From positions 496,001 through 560,000 of the forward strand of contig JAHLKI010000006.1 of assembly GCA_025602905.1 (NCBI GenBank): 64,000 bases of DNA. The letters are read 5' to 3'. Source of the stretch: Phlyctochytrium arcticum (Eukaryota > Chytridiomycota > Chytridiomycetes > Chytridiales > Chytridiaceae). A model generated the notes under the pieces. The model did no database searches, had not been told where the DNA came from, and saw only the letters and a list, made by a program, of their open reading frames with translations. Positions 33,112 to 45,839 of the stretch are shown piece by piece. Made by a program: the position numbers and the translations under genes. The number at the start of each line of letters is the position of its first letter. Position 1 is the first letter of the stretch.

Positions 33112-35753
33112 CTTGGTCTGAATCTGGGAGTAAAGACTAGGCCCCGCACGAAGGTCAAAGGATGAGGAAGGACGAACGGCACAAAGATGCAGCTACGGCG
33201 AGGGGGAGGGTTCATGGTGCCGGCGGTTTATATCTGATGTACCCGGTAAACCTCGAATGTCGTCCTCCAAAATTCGCGCGGCACCAAGTCCGTTTCCGCG
33301 ACGTTTTCCGTCAAATTCCGTGGTTTCTCGCTGATCTGGCGGCCACCATCTGTACGCGTTTCTCGTTGTCGTTTCTTTTTTCCTAACATTCATTCCATTA
33401 ATTTACATTCGCAGATTCTTCCAAAGGACATGTCCATGTTCCTCCGGGCATTTGCCATCCGGTATTATGATTTAGGCATTTCCCCGCAGCTTCTGAATAT
33501 GCCTGTAAGGACCAGTAACATTTCCATTATCATACAACGATAACAAGGACCTCACAAAAGTGAACACCTTTTGAAAAATCTGAACACCTTGGTCGGAAAT
33601 TCAAAAATTAATTTTTTGATCCGCTACACGTGCCCGTCGCGTCGCTAAGCCACGAACGTGTCGGAGTTTTTAGTTGGAGTTTTGGTCGGAGTTGGGCGCA
33701 ACTGGGAAAACTCTCACTCCAAGGCATGAAACCGTGGATCGAGAGGTTATCATGTTCGAGATGTGTGTAAGAATTTCTCGATTTCAGGCTGCCAGGGGTC
33801 CTGAGCAGCGCAACTTTGAAGGTTTTACCGGCGTCAGGCTTGGGGGGGATCAAATTAATATTCATACCGGCTTTTTGCATTTCCCGTTTGGGCTTTGACG
33901 TTACAAAGCACTCCAAGCATTCATATTAATCAATATCATAGAAAAGAAATTAGGGCCAAAAACAACGGATGGTCCTGTGAATGCTGGGTACAAGTCCGGG
34001 AAATGTATCCAGAAGGGGAATTTGGTACTCGAGTACGAAAATGGGATGTGCCTTATTCTGAATGCCAAACAATATGGTATACAGGACCGTTTGACGTTCA
34101 ACGTCATCAGGTATGTATCATACTATGTATGTAAAATACATGAGATCATACCACGTCGGTCATGTTGGCGTTTGTATAAGGATTGCGCAGGGCCCCGTAG
34201 GAATTTGTAGTTGGGAGCTACGAGAGAAAGGGATACGATGCTGCTACCCATACCTGATATCAGTTTTTCGCTACCCATAGTGGGCACCGGGCATGGCTCC
34301 ATTGGCAAAGGTGTCTCGGAGGGCCAATGTTCTACCCTTTCAATTCCTGCTCGGTAATTTTTTAATCGTACAGAGGGACCAGACTCATAACTAGAGTAAT
34401 GGCCTCCCACAGGTAACTTTAGGAAGAACTTCTCAGGGCAATCATGATACACTATTTCCTAGTGGCTGCCTGTCGGTGGGTCGCTACTCGAAAACATTGC
34501 GCAGCGCGAGATTGGACTGGGAAACATTTCGTTGCTCGAAATTAATTTTCGCTCTTACCCGATCTTTGCCCTCCAATCTCGGGCCAGTTCGGAAGGATCT
34601 TGATTGTGTGTCCCGAAACTTGGGGGGTCTCCGTGTTTCTCGCTCCAGACCCGACTTGATAGAACCTACATGCATGCCGTGTCGTTTTATTAAAACCCCA
34701 TATGTGCTCGAGTATGATATCGAGACGGCCAGGTTCTGTTCAGGGTGCGCGGTGGGACAGCAGAAAGCCAACATTTGTAGGAAATCACTGGTAGGAACTG
34801 AAACAAAATGGGTGGACAAGACTTCATTTTCGAAAAGAAGCTTTTTGGCTCAAATATAATGATGGTTTGGCGCAAGGCTTTGGCAATAGAGATGGCATTG
34901 AAAAACAAATAGACAAATAATGTCCGCGCTGCGTGTTCCAGCACTGACAAAGCCCTGGAGCATTGGTCAAAATTGGGCTGTTATCCCAGTGATGAAACCA
35001 AACCAGCTTGCCAAAGCAATTATCATGACAATTATTCCGTCCCACATCCGACTGGAGGTCTCGCCCCTCGTCAAAGTAGCATATCTGCGCGGAAGTGTGG
35101 CCAAATTGAACAGACTGTGGCTCACAGAACAAACATGCCGTTGTCCACCGACAACCTGAGACTGGAACTTGGGTAGACGGAACAATCATGACCCACTTTG
35201 AAGCATCCTGACTGTTGAGCGCCGCGCAGAAGCTGGAACCTCCATATATACTCGAGTACTAAAACGTATATCCAACGTCTGGAATAATCTGGGTGGAGTC
35301 TGCGCGCCCCATTTGTGCCGCTACTGTGCCGCTGCGGCGTGCGGTCGCGGCGCGCCACCTGGATTCACGTGACTGGCCGCGACGTGGCGCGGGGGATGGA
35401 CCGCTGGAGCCGCATATATGTGAGCGGCCGCCCAACGAAAACGTCGCTCGTCAAAGTCTTGGCTGGCGGGCTCTCTGGCGGCGAATTCGACATTGCAGCT
35501 TCGACATTGCAGCAGCAACCACTATTATCCTACTCAGTAGCAGCCGGCCCTGGCATCGCCGTTCTGCGCAGCGTTGCACATATCCTGGCCTTTTTTCAGC
35601 GCAGCATTACACATACACAGTCTTTTCTAAAACAACAAACTACCCGGGCACTCTTCAAAACTGGAGCGACTATAGACCCTAGACCCTACAGTCCCATCCC
35701 CCCACCTCTAGAGTTGCAACTCCGGGTACATTCAGTGAACTCCCTCCCTCACC
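33112..35753. other. Long region upstream of the nucleotidase and NoxA genes
   Basis: About 2.6 kb between two divergent genes. No full gene is supported. A spliced-looking open patch at about 33416-33505 (KDMSMFLRAFAIRYYDLG) is flanked by CAG and GTAAGG but has no partner exons in phase. Palindromic GTACTCGAGTAC-type motifs occur at 34025-34036 and 35250-35259. The last 500 bp before 35754 are GC-rich, then C/T-rich, and probably hold the noxA promoter. Confidence 0.5.
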
Positions 35754-37490
35754 ATGCCGCCAACGCAAAGCGTCTACTACCGTAACGGCGGTGGAGACCA
35801 GCACAATGTCAATATTGGCATTCTCCCACCAAGGACGAAAAAGTCAAAGATGCGGGTGCGCCTTGATAACTGGATGGTCAACGAAGGTACTTATTGGCCG
35901 TAGAAGTGACATTTTTGAGGAACCCAGTTTGTTTACTCTTTATTCCCAACAGGTCCCCGCCAAATCTTTGTAGTGCTCTGGGTCCTCATTCAAGCCGCTT
36001 ACTTTGGCTACTCATACTACCAGCTGTGGACAGCAAAGAATCTCTCCTTTTTCCGCGGCGTCATCTCTCATGGTCTGCCCATCGCCCGTGGTGCTGCCAA
36101 TGTCATCAATCTCAACTGCGCCATCCTTTTGTTTACCGTCTGCCGCAACTTGATCTCCATGGTCCGCTTGACCTTTCTCAACAAATTCATCCCATTCGAC
36201 AAAAACATTACCTTCCACATCTTCATCGCCTGGTGCATCGTTTTCTGGACCTACGTTCACGTTGTCGCTCACTACTTTAACTACATGAATGTGCAGCTGG
36301 TGCTCGGCGAGGCAAACATGTCGGCAAAGTCTCTGGCATTGCTCTCTGGTCCCGGTCTCACTGGTCAAGTCATTACGGTCGCCTTCTTCCTCATGGTCAC
36401 TTCTGCTGTCGAGGGTGTTCGGCGAAAGTACTTTGAACAATTCTGGTTCACCCACCACTTGTTCATCATCTTCTTTGGTGGATTGCTGATGCACGGTGCC
36501 TTTTGCTTCATCAAGGCTGACGACCCGGCCCCAGGCGAACCACCCGTGGACAAGTGCCGTGGTGGTGCTCAGTTTTGGAAATGGTGGGTCTTATCCGGTG
36601 TTGCCTACCTGTGCGAACGTATCCTCCGTGAAGTTCGTGGTCGCCGCAAGACATACATCTCCAAAGTCGTTCAGCATCCCTCCAAAGTCGTCGAGATTCA
36701 AATCAAGAAGCCATCCTGCAAGACGGAAGCTGGACAATACATTTTCCTTTGCTGCCCCGAGATTGGCAACTTCGAATGGCACCCCTTCACTCTCACCTCC
36801 TCACCCCACGAAGACTTTGTTTCCGTTCACATCCGTGTTGCCGGTGACTGGACCACCGCTTTTGCCAAACGTTGTGGTTGCCGATTCGGCGACAAGGACG
36901 AGCAAGGCATGACTGCCCCCACTTCGCTTCCCTTTGTCATGGTTGATGGTCCCTACGGCTCTGCATCGGAAGATGTATTTGAATTCGAAGCTGCTATCCT
37001 CGTCGGTGCCGGTATCGGTGTTACTCCTTTTGCCTCTATCCTCAAAACTGTCTGGTACCGCATGAACAACCCCACCGGCCTCATCCGTCTCAAGAAGGTG
37101 TACTTTTTCTGGGTCTGCCGTGACAAGGACGCTTTTGAATGGTTCCAAGACTTGCTCATGACGCTCGAAGAAGAAAACATTGACAATTTCCTCGAAATCC
37201 ACACATACCTCACGGGCGGCTTGAAAATTGACGAAGTCAAAAACATTATTGTCAACGACGAAGAAGGTGTTTCCGATGCCATCACGGGCTTACGCTCTCC
37301 AACACATTACGGACGACCCAACTGGGACAATATCTTCCAGATGGTGCGGAGGAACCACCCGGGCACGGACGTCGGAGTCTTGTACTGTGGACCAAAAGTA
37401 CTTTCCAGTACACTCCACAAAATGTCCAACAAATGGACAGAGGCCACCGAGAACGGAGTCCGATTCTTCTACGGAAAAGAAAACTTCTAG
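35754..37490 (+). CDS. noxA: NADPH oxidase NoxA
   Basis: Superoxide-producing flavocytochrome b of about 556 aa. Exons 35754-35886 and 35953-37490; the intron joins WMVNEG to PRQIFVVLW. A short N-terminus without EF-hands leads into the heme-binding ferric reductase transmembrane bundle with the expected His residues (HVVAHYFNY, FWFTHHLFI). The FAD motif is HPFTLTSSP, the NADPH motif is VDGPYGSASE with ILVGAGIGVTPFASIL, and the C-terminus is the canonical RFFYGKENF. The short N-terminus and lack of calcium-binding domain place it with fungal NoxA/Nox1 rather than NoxB or NoxC. It normally needs NoxR, Rac and BemA-type partners, none of which is in this window. It acts at the plasma membrane or ER in polarity and differentiation. 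Confidence 0.95.
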
Positions 37491-37916
37491 AAACACACAT
37501 CATTTCCCCTCCACGAAAACGGACACTTTCCTTTTTATCTATCGCCGTAACTGTATACAATTTCCTCCCCCATGTCTGTTTGTACATACTGCCCTCGTCA
37601 AAGTTTTGTAAACTGCTGTAAATTGAACACTTCCCTCCATCCTTCTCCTCTGTCACCTCTTTTTTGTTTGTCACTTGTCACTAGAATCAAATTGATAAAG
37701 CGTCGTTTCGGAAAGGGAAATGGTATTCGGAAATCGCAATTAATCTTGAGTGGTATAACTAAATGAGAAGGCGCGGGTACTTGAAACTCGGGGATGTCAG
37801 TTTCAGAATGCGGGCGCCCTCAACGGAACCCACCAAGGCGTTGATCATGCACTCGTATATAGAACAAAGAAAAATTGCTGATGGTCAAGCAAATAGATCT
37901 TGATTTATGGCTATCA
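37491..37916. other. Spacer downstream of noxA
   Basis: About 425 bp of 3' flanking DNA with C/T-rich stretches. No gene is seen. Confidence 0.5.
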
Positions 37917-38105
37917 CTACCTATTATCGGGAAACCCTTGATCCATGCACCATTGTTCGTATTCACGTTGCTTTGCTGAATAGCTATCAACGGTGGTCTT
38001 CGGACGATCGTCAACGGCGCGCTGATGAGTTCGTCGGCGAAACTCCTCCATTCGTTCTGCTAGTACGCGTGCGGGCGACCCTTCAGGTCCGTGCTCTATA
38101 TCCAT
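37917..38105 (-). pseudogene. Crypton N-terminal fragment
   Basis: A 62-codon minus-strand frame carries a basic lead (RMEEFRRRTHQRA) and then TVDSYSAKQREYEQWCMDQG. That is the diagnostic Crypton/Ndc10-type pattern T-x-x-x-Y-x-x-K-Q-x-E-[FWY]-x-x-W-C just upstream of the core domain. The frame ends at a stop shortly afterwards and no catalytic part follows toward the noxA side. It is a third, distinct Crypton-related copy in this window, clearly truncated. Confidence 0.6.
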
Positions 38106-38938
38106 TTGATGCTGGTTTGACGAGAATGGTTGGAAAGAAAGAAATGGAATTTAACAAACAAAGACGTGACAGAGGATAAAACTTCTTATTCTTTGCCCGA
38201 GGGCATTCAAATGCTGTCCCTTATATAATCCTTCCATGCAATCATTGCTCGTCGCCATGCAGTCCAGCGACAAGCAAGTGCGCGACGCGCCTTGGAAGAC
38301 TATGATCAATCTGCGAAGTTTGAATATCTTCCCTTCTGAGTCAATAATGTCCGCAAAAATGTACCCTCTTCATTTCCTTCACTGTTAATACCCAGAAATT
38401 TACCCACGGACTACAGTAGCGCAGTGTCCTTCCCATTCTCGGGCGTGAGAATTTCTTTGTTTCCCATCGTTTAAACCTTCCTTGATCCCACCTTCCCTTC
38501 CACACGATGGACTATTTCTCCAGCCACTGCCACATATTTAGCTTTACTTTTCATCTGCTACTACGATATCTCTTTCCCAGCCTTTCTTTCACATAATACG
38601 TGTCCTTTCCTTTACGAAAACCATCGATTCCAGCGTGACATCAACGCTCGGCCGTTTCTTAAATGTTCAACCCTTTTCAGGATTAATGAACTCGAGCGTC
38701 AAAAGTTCACACTTTCGAAATTTGAGGGTTTTGACCGTACAAACAAAAAGCTTGCGCTGCCTCATTGCCTTTGAGAAACTTCGTTCGTATATTTATCTTT
38801 ACCTGCCGTTGAAGGGTTTCATTATCTTGGTAAGTGCGTGGAAGAGCTTGGCTTGGGCTCGAGTTTGAAAAGGAAACCGAAAAAAACTCATCTTGGACTT
38901 CTCCATCGCAGAACACCGCAATCGTTATCCAAACCATC
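38106..38938. other. Upstream region of the tropomodulin-like gene
   Basis: About 830 bp of promoter and leader sequence. A probable 5' untranslated intron (GTAAGT at 38830, CAG ending 38911) ends 27 bp before the start codon. No other gene is seen. Confidence 0.55.
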
Positions 38939-41075
38939 ATGTCCGACCACCTCCAGGACTTGAATACGTCTCTGGCTCCTCCTCCCGCAACCTCTGCGGA
39001 AAGTTCTCCAGTTTCGCCAGCCGGGTCTGCCGCTCTCAAAGTCAAATCCCTGCTCAAAGACATTGTAGGAGGAGTGGAGGACCTGGTGATGGGAGACCAC
39101 CATCACACTGACAAACAGATGGAGCTGGATGAGGTGAAAACGGTGGATATTGGGCCGGATTGCATCCGGGGTATCAATCAGACTACCGATATCCTACCCG
39201 TTGCTGGATTCTATCAGCAATCAAAAGTGGATGCGACTGAGATTAAAAAACCCACCGAGAAACATGTCGCAGCGCCTGTTCAAATTGCGGCTGAACCACC
39301 ACTGGTAGATTCTGAGTCCAAAACCACCGAGCTCGAGAGTCATATTCCTGAGACCAAGATTGTGGATGATGCTCCTTCGGCCGCACAGATGGACGAGGCC
39401 AGTACCACAGATGCCTACGGAAATAATGACAGTGATGTGGGCGATGAAGCTACTGAGGAACTCTCACAGTCTTTGGAAAAACTTGCATTGCAAACCCCAG
39501 CCGAAGAAAAGTCTGAGCCTCTAGGAGGATTAGCTGTCGAAGCTCCTGCTGACCGTGAAATTGGCATCCTGGCACCCGGGCAGGAAAATGCTCATACCGA
39601 AGCGCCAATTGATGTTATGCCCGAGCCTGTCACGAATGAGTTGGAAACCAACAATGGTTCATCTGTGCAGGCAGAGTCAGACTCTGCCGAGGAGACCAAG
39701 ATTGCTGCTCCTGTTGAGATAGTATCAGAGCCCGTCGAGGAGGTTACTCAACCCGAAACACCCCTCGATGTTGCGCTTGCGGATGTGGCTCACGAAGCGC
39801 CAGTTGACAAAGCTATTGAGACAGCTGCTGAAGATAGCACAACCCATGCTCCTGTCGACGTAGCTTCAGAGCCAATTATCGAGGAAACCAAGGTTGATGC
39901 TGAACCCGTTGTGGCGCCTGTACAAGAGACAACCACTGAAGCTCCAGCGGCCGAATCCTCCAAGTCAATTGTTGAGGAACAAAAGTTAGATGGAGTAGAG
40001 AACTCTGATGCAGCTAGTGCTGATGACACAAAAGAGAACACCAAGACAATTGAACGTGAAAACGACAGCACTACCGCTAGTAGTGCTGCTGCTCCGGTCA
40101 GCAACACCGGTGTCACTTCTACCACACCCCCCGCACCTTCGTCTCCCATTATGCACCCAACGCCTCCTCAGACTCCACCTCCAAAGGCTCTGCCAGCTTT
40201 TGCGGCTTTCACGCCGAGCTCACGACCGCTTTCCCGCTCGCTTGAGCGCCTTGTATCCCTAGCTGCCAATACCCCCCAGCCCTCCCCGCTCGCGCGTACC
40301 GCCGCCGCTGGATCCCCGCTGCCAGTTGCTTCCATTACCGCTGCCGTTCGCGCCACCAACCCAATTCTGGACGAGCTCCTGTACTCGCTCAACCTGGTGC
40401 AGAATGATGATGCCGAGCTGGTAGATTTGGATTTGACGGATTGCCCCGTTTTCCGAGTCTCGCACGGAACCCTTTTGGCCGGCGCCCTGTTGCAAAATAC
40501 ACATTTGAAGTCGCTGTCGCTCCGCGGCTCAGGCTTTCAAACCCAGAACGCTATCGAGTTGGCTGAGGTACGTTCTAATGACCTGCCCTAAATTCAAAGA
40601 CAATTAACTAATTTATATTGGACAGGCTCTCCGGGTCAATAAGACTCTAGAAATTCTCGATCTATCCAACAACCAGATTGCTCCCCAAGGCGTGAGTATT
40701 GCTGACTGTGTCTGCCAGCAACACCATTTCCTAACTTTTTGCCGCATACAGATCAAGGCACTTGCCGAGGCACTTTCCCACAACACGGGCTTGAAGGAAA
40801 TCCGCTTGCACCCCCAAAAGTCTCCTGCCGGTACCGACGCCGAACAGGCACTGGCCCGCGCCCTGGCCAAGAACGAGTCCATCATCAAGGTCGGTCTTGT
40901 CATTCGGGACGTGTCCAGTCGGAACGCCGTGGACCGATCTGTAACGCGAAACAAGGAGATTGGTAAGTAATTTGGTTTTTATGCAAGTGATTGAAAGAAT
41001 CACCTTACTGAAATTGTTTATGGTATAGCACGTAAAGCCCGTCTCTCAAATTCGCAACTGGACTTGAGCCACTAA
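38939..41075 (+). CDS. Tropomodulin-like leucine-rich repeat protein with acidic N-terminus
   Basis: Exons 38939-40567, 40626-40691, 40752-40962 and 41029-41075, all GT-AG and in phase, giving about 650 aa. The C-terminal part (from about residue 470) is the tropomodulin leucine-rich repeat fold: DLDLTDCPVFRVSHGTLLAG, then HLKSLSLRGSGFQTQNAIEL, ALRVNKTLEILDLSNNQI and IKALAEALSHNTGLKEIRL, ending VTRNKEIARKARL. Tropomodulins cap actin pointed ends through this domain. The long N-terminus is acidic and low in complexity, with recurring A-P-V-D/E-V-A/S-E-P units, and does not show the tropomyosin-binding helices of animal tropomodulins. Actin capping is therefore only an inference; a general ribonuclease-inhibitor-like scaffold is the alternative. 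The small 22-codon exon is well supported by phase. Confidence 0.8.
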
Positions 41076-41431
41076 AACTTCAACTACCAACATCCCTCAC
41101 ACTGCATTATCTAAAACTTGCATGAGCCCATGTTTCTCACTCAGGCCAAAATCCTACCCAGTACTGCGCAAATTTCTATGAGTTTATACCACTTTTTGTT
41201 TCTTTGTTTTTGCGCATCGCGAGGTTTTGGCTTTTTTTCTGCATACTTTACACTTTTGATCTCTTTTTGTTTTATACTATGACAACGAGTGGTGCACTCT
41301 TCCCGCATGAAAATTTCACATTGCATTTTGGTTGTAGATACACACAAAAATATGAAAGTGGTATAGTTTGAGCAAATGGTGCTCGAATCATTTCTTTCAT
41401 AATAAAATACAGATTACAAAAAATCTACATG
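41076..41431. other. Short spacer between converging genes
   Basis: About 355 bp between the 3' ends of the tropomodulin-like gene and the chitin synthase. T-rich on the plus strand. No feature is recognised. Confidence 0.5.
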
Positions 41432-44400
41432 TCATTCATTTGGTTCATTTGCTTCGGCTTCTTCTTGTTCTCGTTGTCGAGCCTCCAACTCCAAATGTTG
41501 CTGTTCCAAATGGTATTCCGTTACAATCGCCCTCCGGCGTTCCGTTTCCCACTCGACCCATCGTCGGCGTACAACCTCTTCACCCCCATCGCGCTCTTGT
41601 CCGGGCCCCGCAGCATTCCCATGGCCGCCTTTATCCCCTCCACCGGCTTCACCTTCCACGACCCGGGTCTGGCCCCAACTAAAATCGTCAAAATGCCAAA
41701 AGGCGTACACGGGGAGCACCAAGTTCCAGACGGGAAGGGCGAGCAGATAGATGAGCATCCAGAGGACGTAGACGCGGCGTCGGGTTGTGAGCATGATGAG
41801 TACAGCTGGGAGACCGAGGATGGCGCCTAGGAGGGCGAGAGGAATGTAAGGGACCGTGGGACCGATGATCGACATGATGATTAGCAGGCTGTGTGAGAAT
41901 TTTGGCGTTACTATAAGAGATCAAGACGGATGGGAAGTTTGGAACAACTTACAATGTAAAAATAATGGCGGCAGGGAGAACGACGGTTCCGACCAATTCA
42001 AGCATAATCACAAACTGCATCGAAAAACAAAACACGCCACAAAGTTTCCGGACCAGCACCAATTCCATCAAATTATGAATGGTCGAATTAATCCATCGGC
42101 GGCGTTGGGACAACAAGACTTTAAATGTCGTTGGCACGACGGTTTTGCAGTAGGCGGCCGGTACAAAGAGTTGCTTGCGGTGGGGGAATGTTCCGAGCAT
42201 GAGGGTCGTCAGGAACCGGTCTTCGCCCAGGAGAAGCAAGTTTTTTTTGTGGAGGGTGTCGACTCGGTTTTGGGAGTAGGTTGCGACAATGTCGGGGTTG
42301 CAGAGGATGGGAACCCAGTAACCATTTCCTTTGGGTGCTTTAATGCGGTACATGCAGAAACAACCGGGAAGACAGGTGACACCCCCAAAGACGGATTCGA
42401 ACGCTTTGGCCAAATGGTGGGAGAGGTAGTATTCAAAGACCTGGATTTTGGACACCCAGGATTCGGATTTATTGGCGATCCGGGTCTCACCGCACAGACC
42501 CATGACCATGGGATCCGTGACCATGGATGCGACCATACGTGGTAAGGAGTCGGGAGCGACTTTGGTATCGGCATCGACCATGAGAACAATTTCGAATTGG
42601 TCGGGTGTGACGCCCATCAGGTAATGAATCTTTTGGAAGAGGTCATAGTCCAATGGCGACATTTGATCGTCAAACGTGATTTTCTGGAAAAAGGACATGA
42701 GGATGATTTGCGAGTCGCGTTTTCCGCGGTTGCCCGGTTTGGTTTTGGGTGCACTAGCATCTTTGGGGGGTTCATTCTCTTCCGGTGTCCCGCATTTCAC
42801 GACGAGGATAGTGGGGATACACCGGTCTTTATAGTTGTACCAGGCCACGTATACTTGAGCCATATTATGGCGTTTAGGGCCTTCGGCGATCGCGACATAG
42901 GACATGGGTGCGGGAGGGGATGGCCAATTCTTGTCCATTTCGAGCAAGTCACAAACGACTTGGGGGGTTGTCCGCGGTTTGCCTTCGCCGACAATAAGCC
43001 CGTCGGCAACGATAAACATGAGTTTGTGGTCGTCTGAATAATTGGTTTCGGCAAGGGAGTCCATGGTGGCCCGGAGACCGGCTTCGCCTTCACTGTAGGC
43101 GGTGACGAGCATGACGGTGTAGACTTCGAGGCCGTAGGGGGAGGATGCGGGGCTGGTGTGGGACGCGGCGGCCGCTTCGGCCCGGGCATGCTCCAAGTTG
43201 AATTGTCGGGCTCCGACCAGCGTGTTTCCAGAAATGTCACTGCTAATGGATGCACGGCCCACGGTCAGGTTGTTCGAGTTTGGCATGGGCGGCACCACCT
43301 GATTTTGTTGTTGCTGCTGCTGCTGCGGGGGTGCAAGCGATGCCCGCCTCGACCCGACGGGAGTTCCATCCCTCGACGCCTGCCGCGAACTCCACCCACT
43401 CTCCCCCTTCACCGCGCCATCAACCGACGGCCGTCCACTCCCCCCATCCAATTTGCCCCGCATCGGGAATGGTACAATCCCCTGCTCAAGCACCAATCTC
43501 CGTACCGCTCCCCTCTGCGCAGCATGCTCTTTCTCCAGCCGCCCCAACCGCCAACTCACAAACCAACTAAACATGACGGCCATCCCGAACCGAATCAACA
43601 CAACCGACAAAATCATAATCAGCGAGACGTACAAAACAATATCGGAGGCGATACAGCCGACCGATTTTTCCTCAATCCGGCCGACAACGAACCACTCTAC
43701 CAAGCATTTTCCCAACATGATACGTTCCGGAGATCCGGCCAGGGCCCGGGTCATATCTTTTCCCAGATGGGTTCGGATTATCCCGTCCGCCCACGCTCCA
43801 AACGGCTTGGTGGTGGTGGCCAGGTACGGTCTCATGTCCAGCACATTTTCTTTAAACACGAGTAACGTCGTCTTGTCGTCAACGATATCGGGCCATTCGT
43901 AAACGACAGGGCCGAGACGGGCCGAGGGATATTTGGCCAGCAACGCGTCGACGGCGGTAGGATTATGACAGTACGTGATGGGAGCTCCTGCAAGCGCCGG
44001 GGTAGTGCATGGCGGTGTGTAGGGTGCAGTCATCAGTCCTTGGCATAAGGGTTGTGGGGAGCCAGTACTGGCAGCTGGGAAAAAAAAGGGAGTGATATCA
44101 ATCCCTGTAACGGCATCCATGGTCGTGGCCGAATATGTTCCATTTCTAAACCCGGGATAAGTCCGATGATGCTCCAAGATCCCTGTAGCGTCATACACAA
44201 CGCCTTTGATAATATAGTGGTGAGGAAACGTTTGTGGGGTGAAGGCTCTAACTTCATCGATGCTGACTACGTCCCCGGCGATACAGACGGTTGCTACGAA
44301 TCCATAAGTGAGGAACCCGAGTGCGGCACACATGGCCAGGATAATAAAACACAGAGCCAGTTTCTCCCGCCATGCCTGTTGAACAGCCCGATCCGACATA

Positions 44401-45266
44401 CCTCCCCACGTCCGTAGCAAAACCGGAGGTATGCAACAGGTTACAGCGGTGACGAAGGTGGTCCAGATATTACAGGTTCGGGTTAAGTTATTGTCGGGGG
44501 TGGCCAGGAGGGTTCGCATGGCGGGTGGTCGGGCCCCATGGGGATGATGGGTCGGATCGTAGTGGGGAGCTCGATCTGATCGGACCATTTTGGATTCACG
44601 GCGTCGGAGAGCTCCCTTCTCCATCGTGGGTGTGCTTTGGGGTTCCGTGCTGCCCGGGGTAAGTGCCGGGTACACGCTCACACACGGGTCATTGGACAAG
44701 AACAGATGGGTGGCAGTTGGAGTGGGTGCACCTCGCATCAGACTCCCCGCGGCAAAACTGGGTACATCGACTTTAATAGATGTATGTCGTGACAAGGTCC
44801 GGGGCCGAAAACTCTTTTCGGAAGCAGTATCGGGTGCATACATGGATGTTGACGTCCCGGGTTCACCATTACCCACAGTCCAGCTCTGCGCCAGACTATT
44901 CGATAGAATCCCGGCACGAAGTGGAGAAAGTGTATGTGCGCTCGTCACTCCCACAGGATCGTCCATCTTTCGTGGGCCTTTTACTTGTTTGGGGGGTTGT
45001 GGAGACCCCTTAGGAGTCGTTGTCGTTATTGTGGGATCCGTCGTCTTTGCACTATGCGAAATCCCAACCATGGCAGGCGGCATCGCCCTCGCTCCCCGTA
45101 ACCGCGGCCCGTCCATCGCAGCACTCGTCTTGTCACCACCACCAGCAGTCTCTGACCCAGTTCCTGCATTGAACCACGGAATATCTGGAGTTGTCGGACT
45201 CTTTGTAGGAGTTCCTCCCGTAATCCCTCCTGCCCGCGGACTCTTGACTTTACTCTTCTTAGCCAT
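41432..45266 (-). CDS. Class IV-type chitin synthase
   Basis: Membrane GT2 enzyme making chitin from UDP-GlcNAc. Exons 45266-41953 and 41888-41432 around a 64-bp intron, about 1256 aa. The first 270 residues are disordered and Pro/Thr/Ser-rich. Two membrane segments then flank a cytochrome b5-like domain (HHYIIKGVVYDATGILEHH). After another membrane segment comes the catalytic domain: VYTVMLVTAYSEGE, the Asp motif VLMVDADTKVAPDSLP, LGEDRFLTTLMLG, and the synthase signature QRRRWINST. C-terminal membrane helices and a charged Glu/Gln-rich tail (YAFWHFDDFSWGQTR then EQEEAEANEPNE) finish it. The b5-like domain without a myosin head marks division 2, class IV (Chs3-like). The preceding minus-strand GT2 gene lies 574 bp upstream. 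Confidence 0.94.
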
Positions 45267-45839
45267 CTAAAACTCAAAATCAATAACTTATTCCCAGAAA
45301 TTTTTTCTTAGAATAACTTACTGTTTTCTTGCAGAATACAAGTCTTGGCGTACAGGAAATATGTGGGACCAGTAAGATGTAATGTAGAAAAAAGAAGCCT
45401 CGAAAAATCGGTCAAGACCCTCAGGGTCGTCAGAAATGAAATGCTCGGAGTTTTTGAAATTGGATTACTTAACTTTTTTGGTCTTTTCCCATGGAGCCAA
45501 GAACAGATACCGATCTATCGTTATGGAACGCTAGGACGATGGCCACTACTGTATTCTGTACTTTATTGATGAATGAAGGGCCAAAAATCTTGATGAGCTA
45601 CGAGGAGAGGATACGGGTGATTGCCGGGAATATGTTTTGAGGCTCAAAGCTCTTCGCTACTTATGATGCCGGGCAGGATTAGCATCGACACCCCGTTCAT
45701 AGATCTCAGGTCACTCAACAATTCACGAGGTATCAACCAGAACAATGAATAGCATCAACAGGCAATGATTGGGCAAGATGTGTAAGTAAAAAAACGTAGT
45801 AATAAATATCTATAAAAAGGTAAAAAAAATACAAAACTA
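45267..45839. other. Spacer between two GT2 genes
   Basis: About 570 bp carrying the chitin synthase promoter and the 3' end of the upstream GT2 gene. No gene or repeat is seen. Confidence 0.5.

Noticed and set aside
33416..33505. Exon-like patch (KDMSMFLRAFAIRYYDLG) between CAG and GTAAGG
   Set aside because: No upstream or downstream exon joins it in phase, and I do not recognise the peptide. It may be a fragment of a lost gene.
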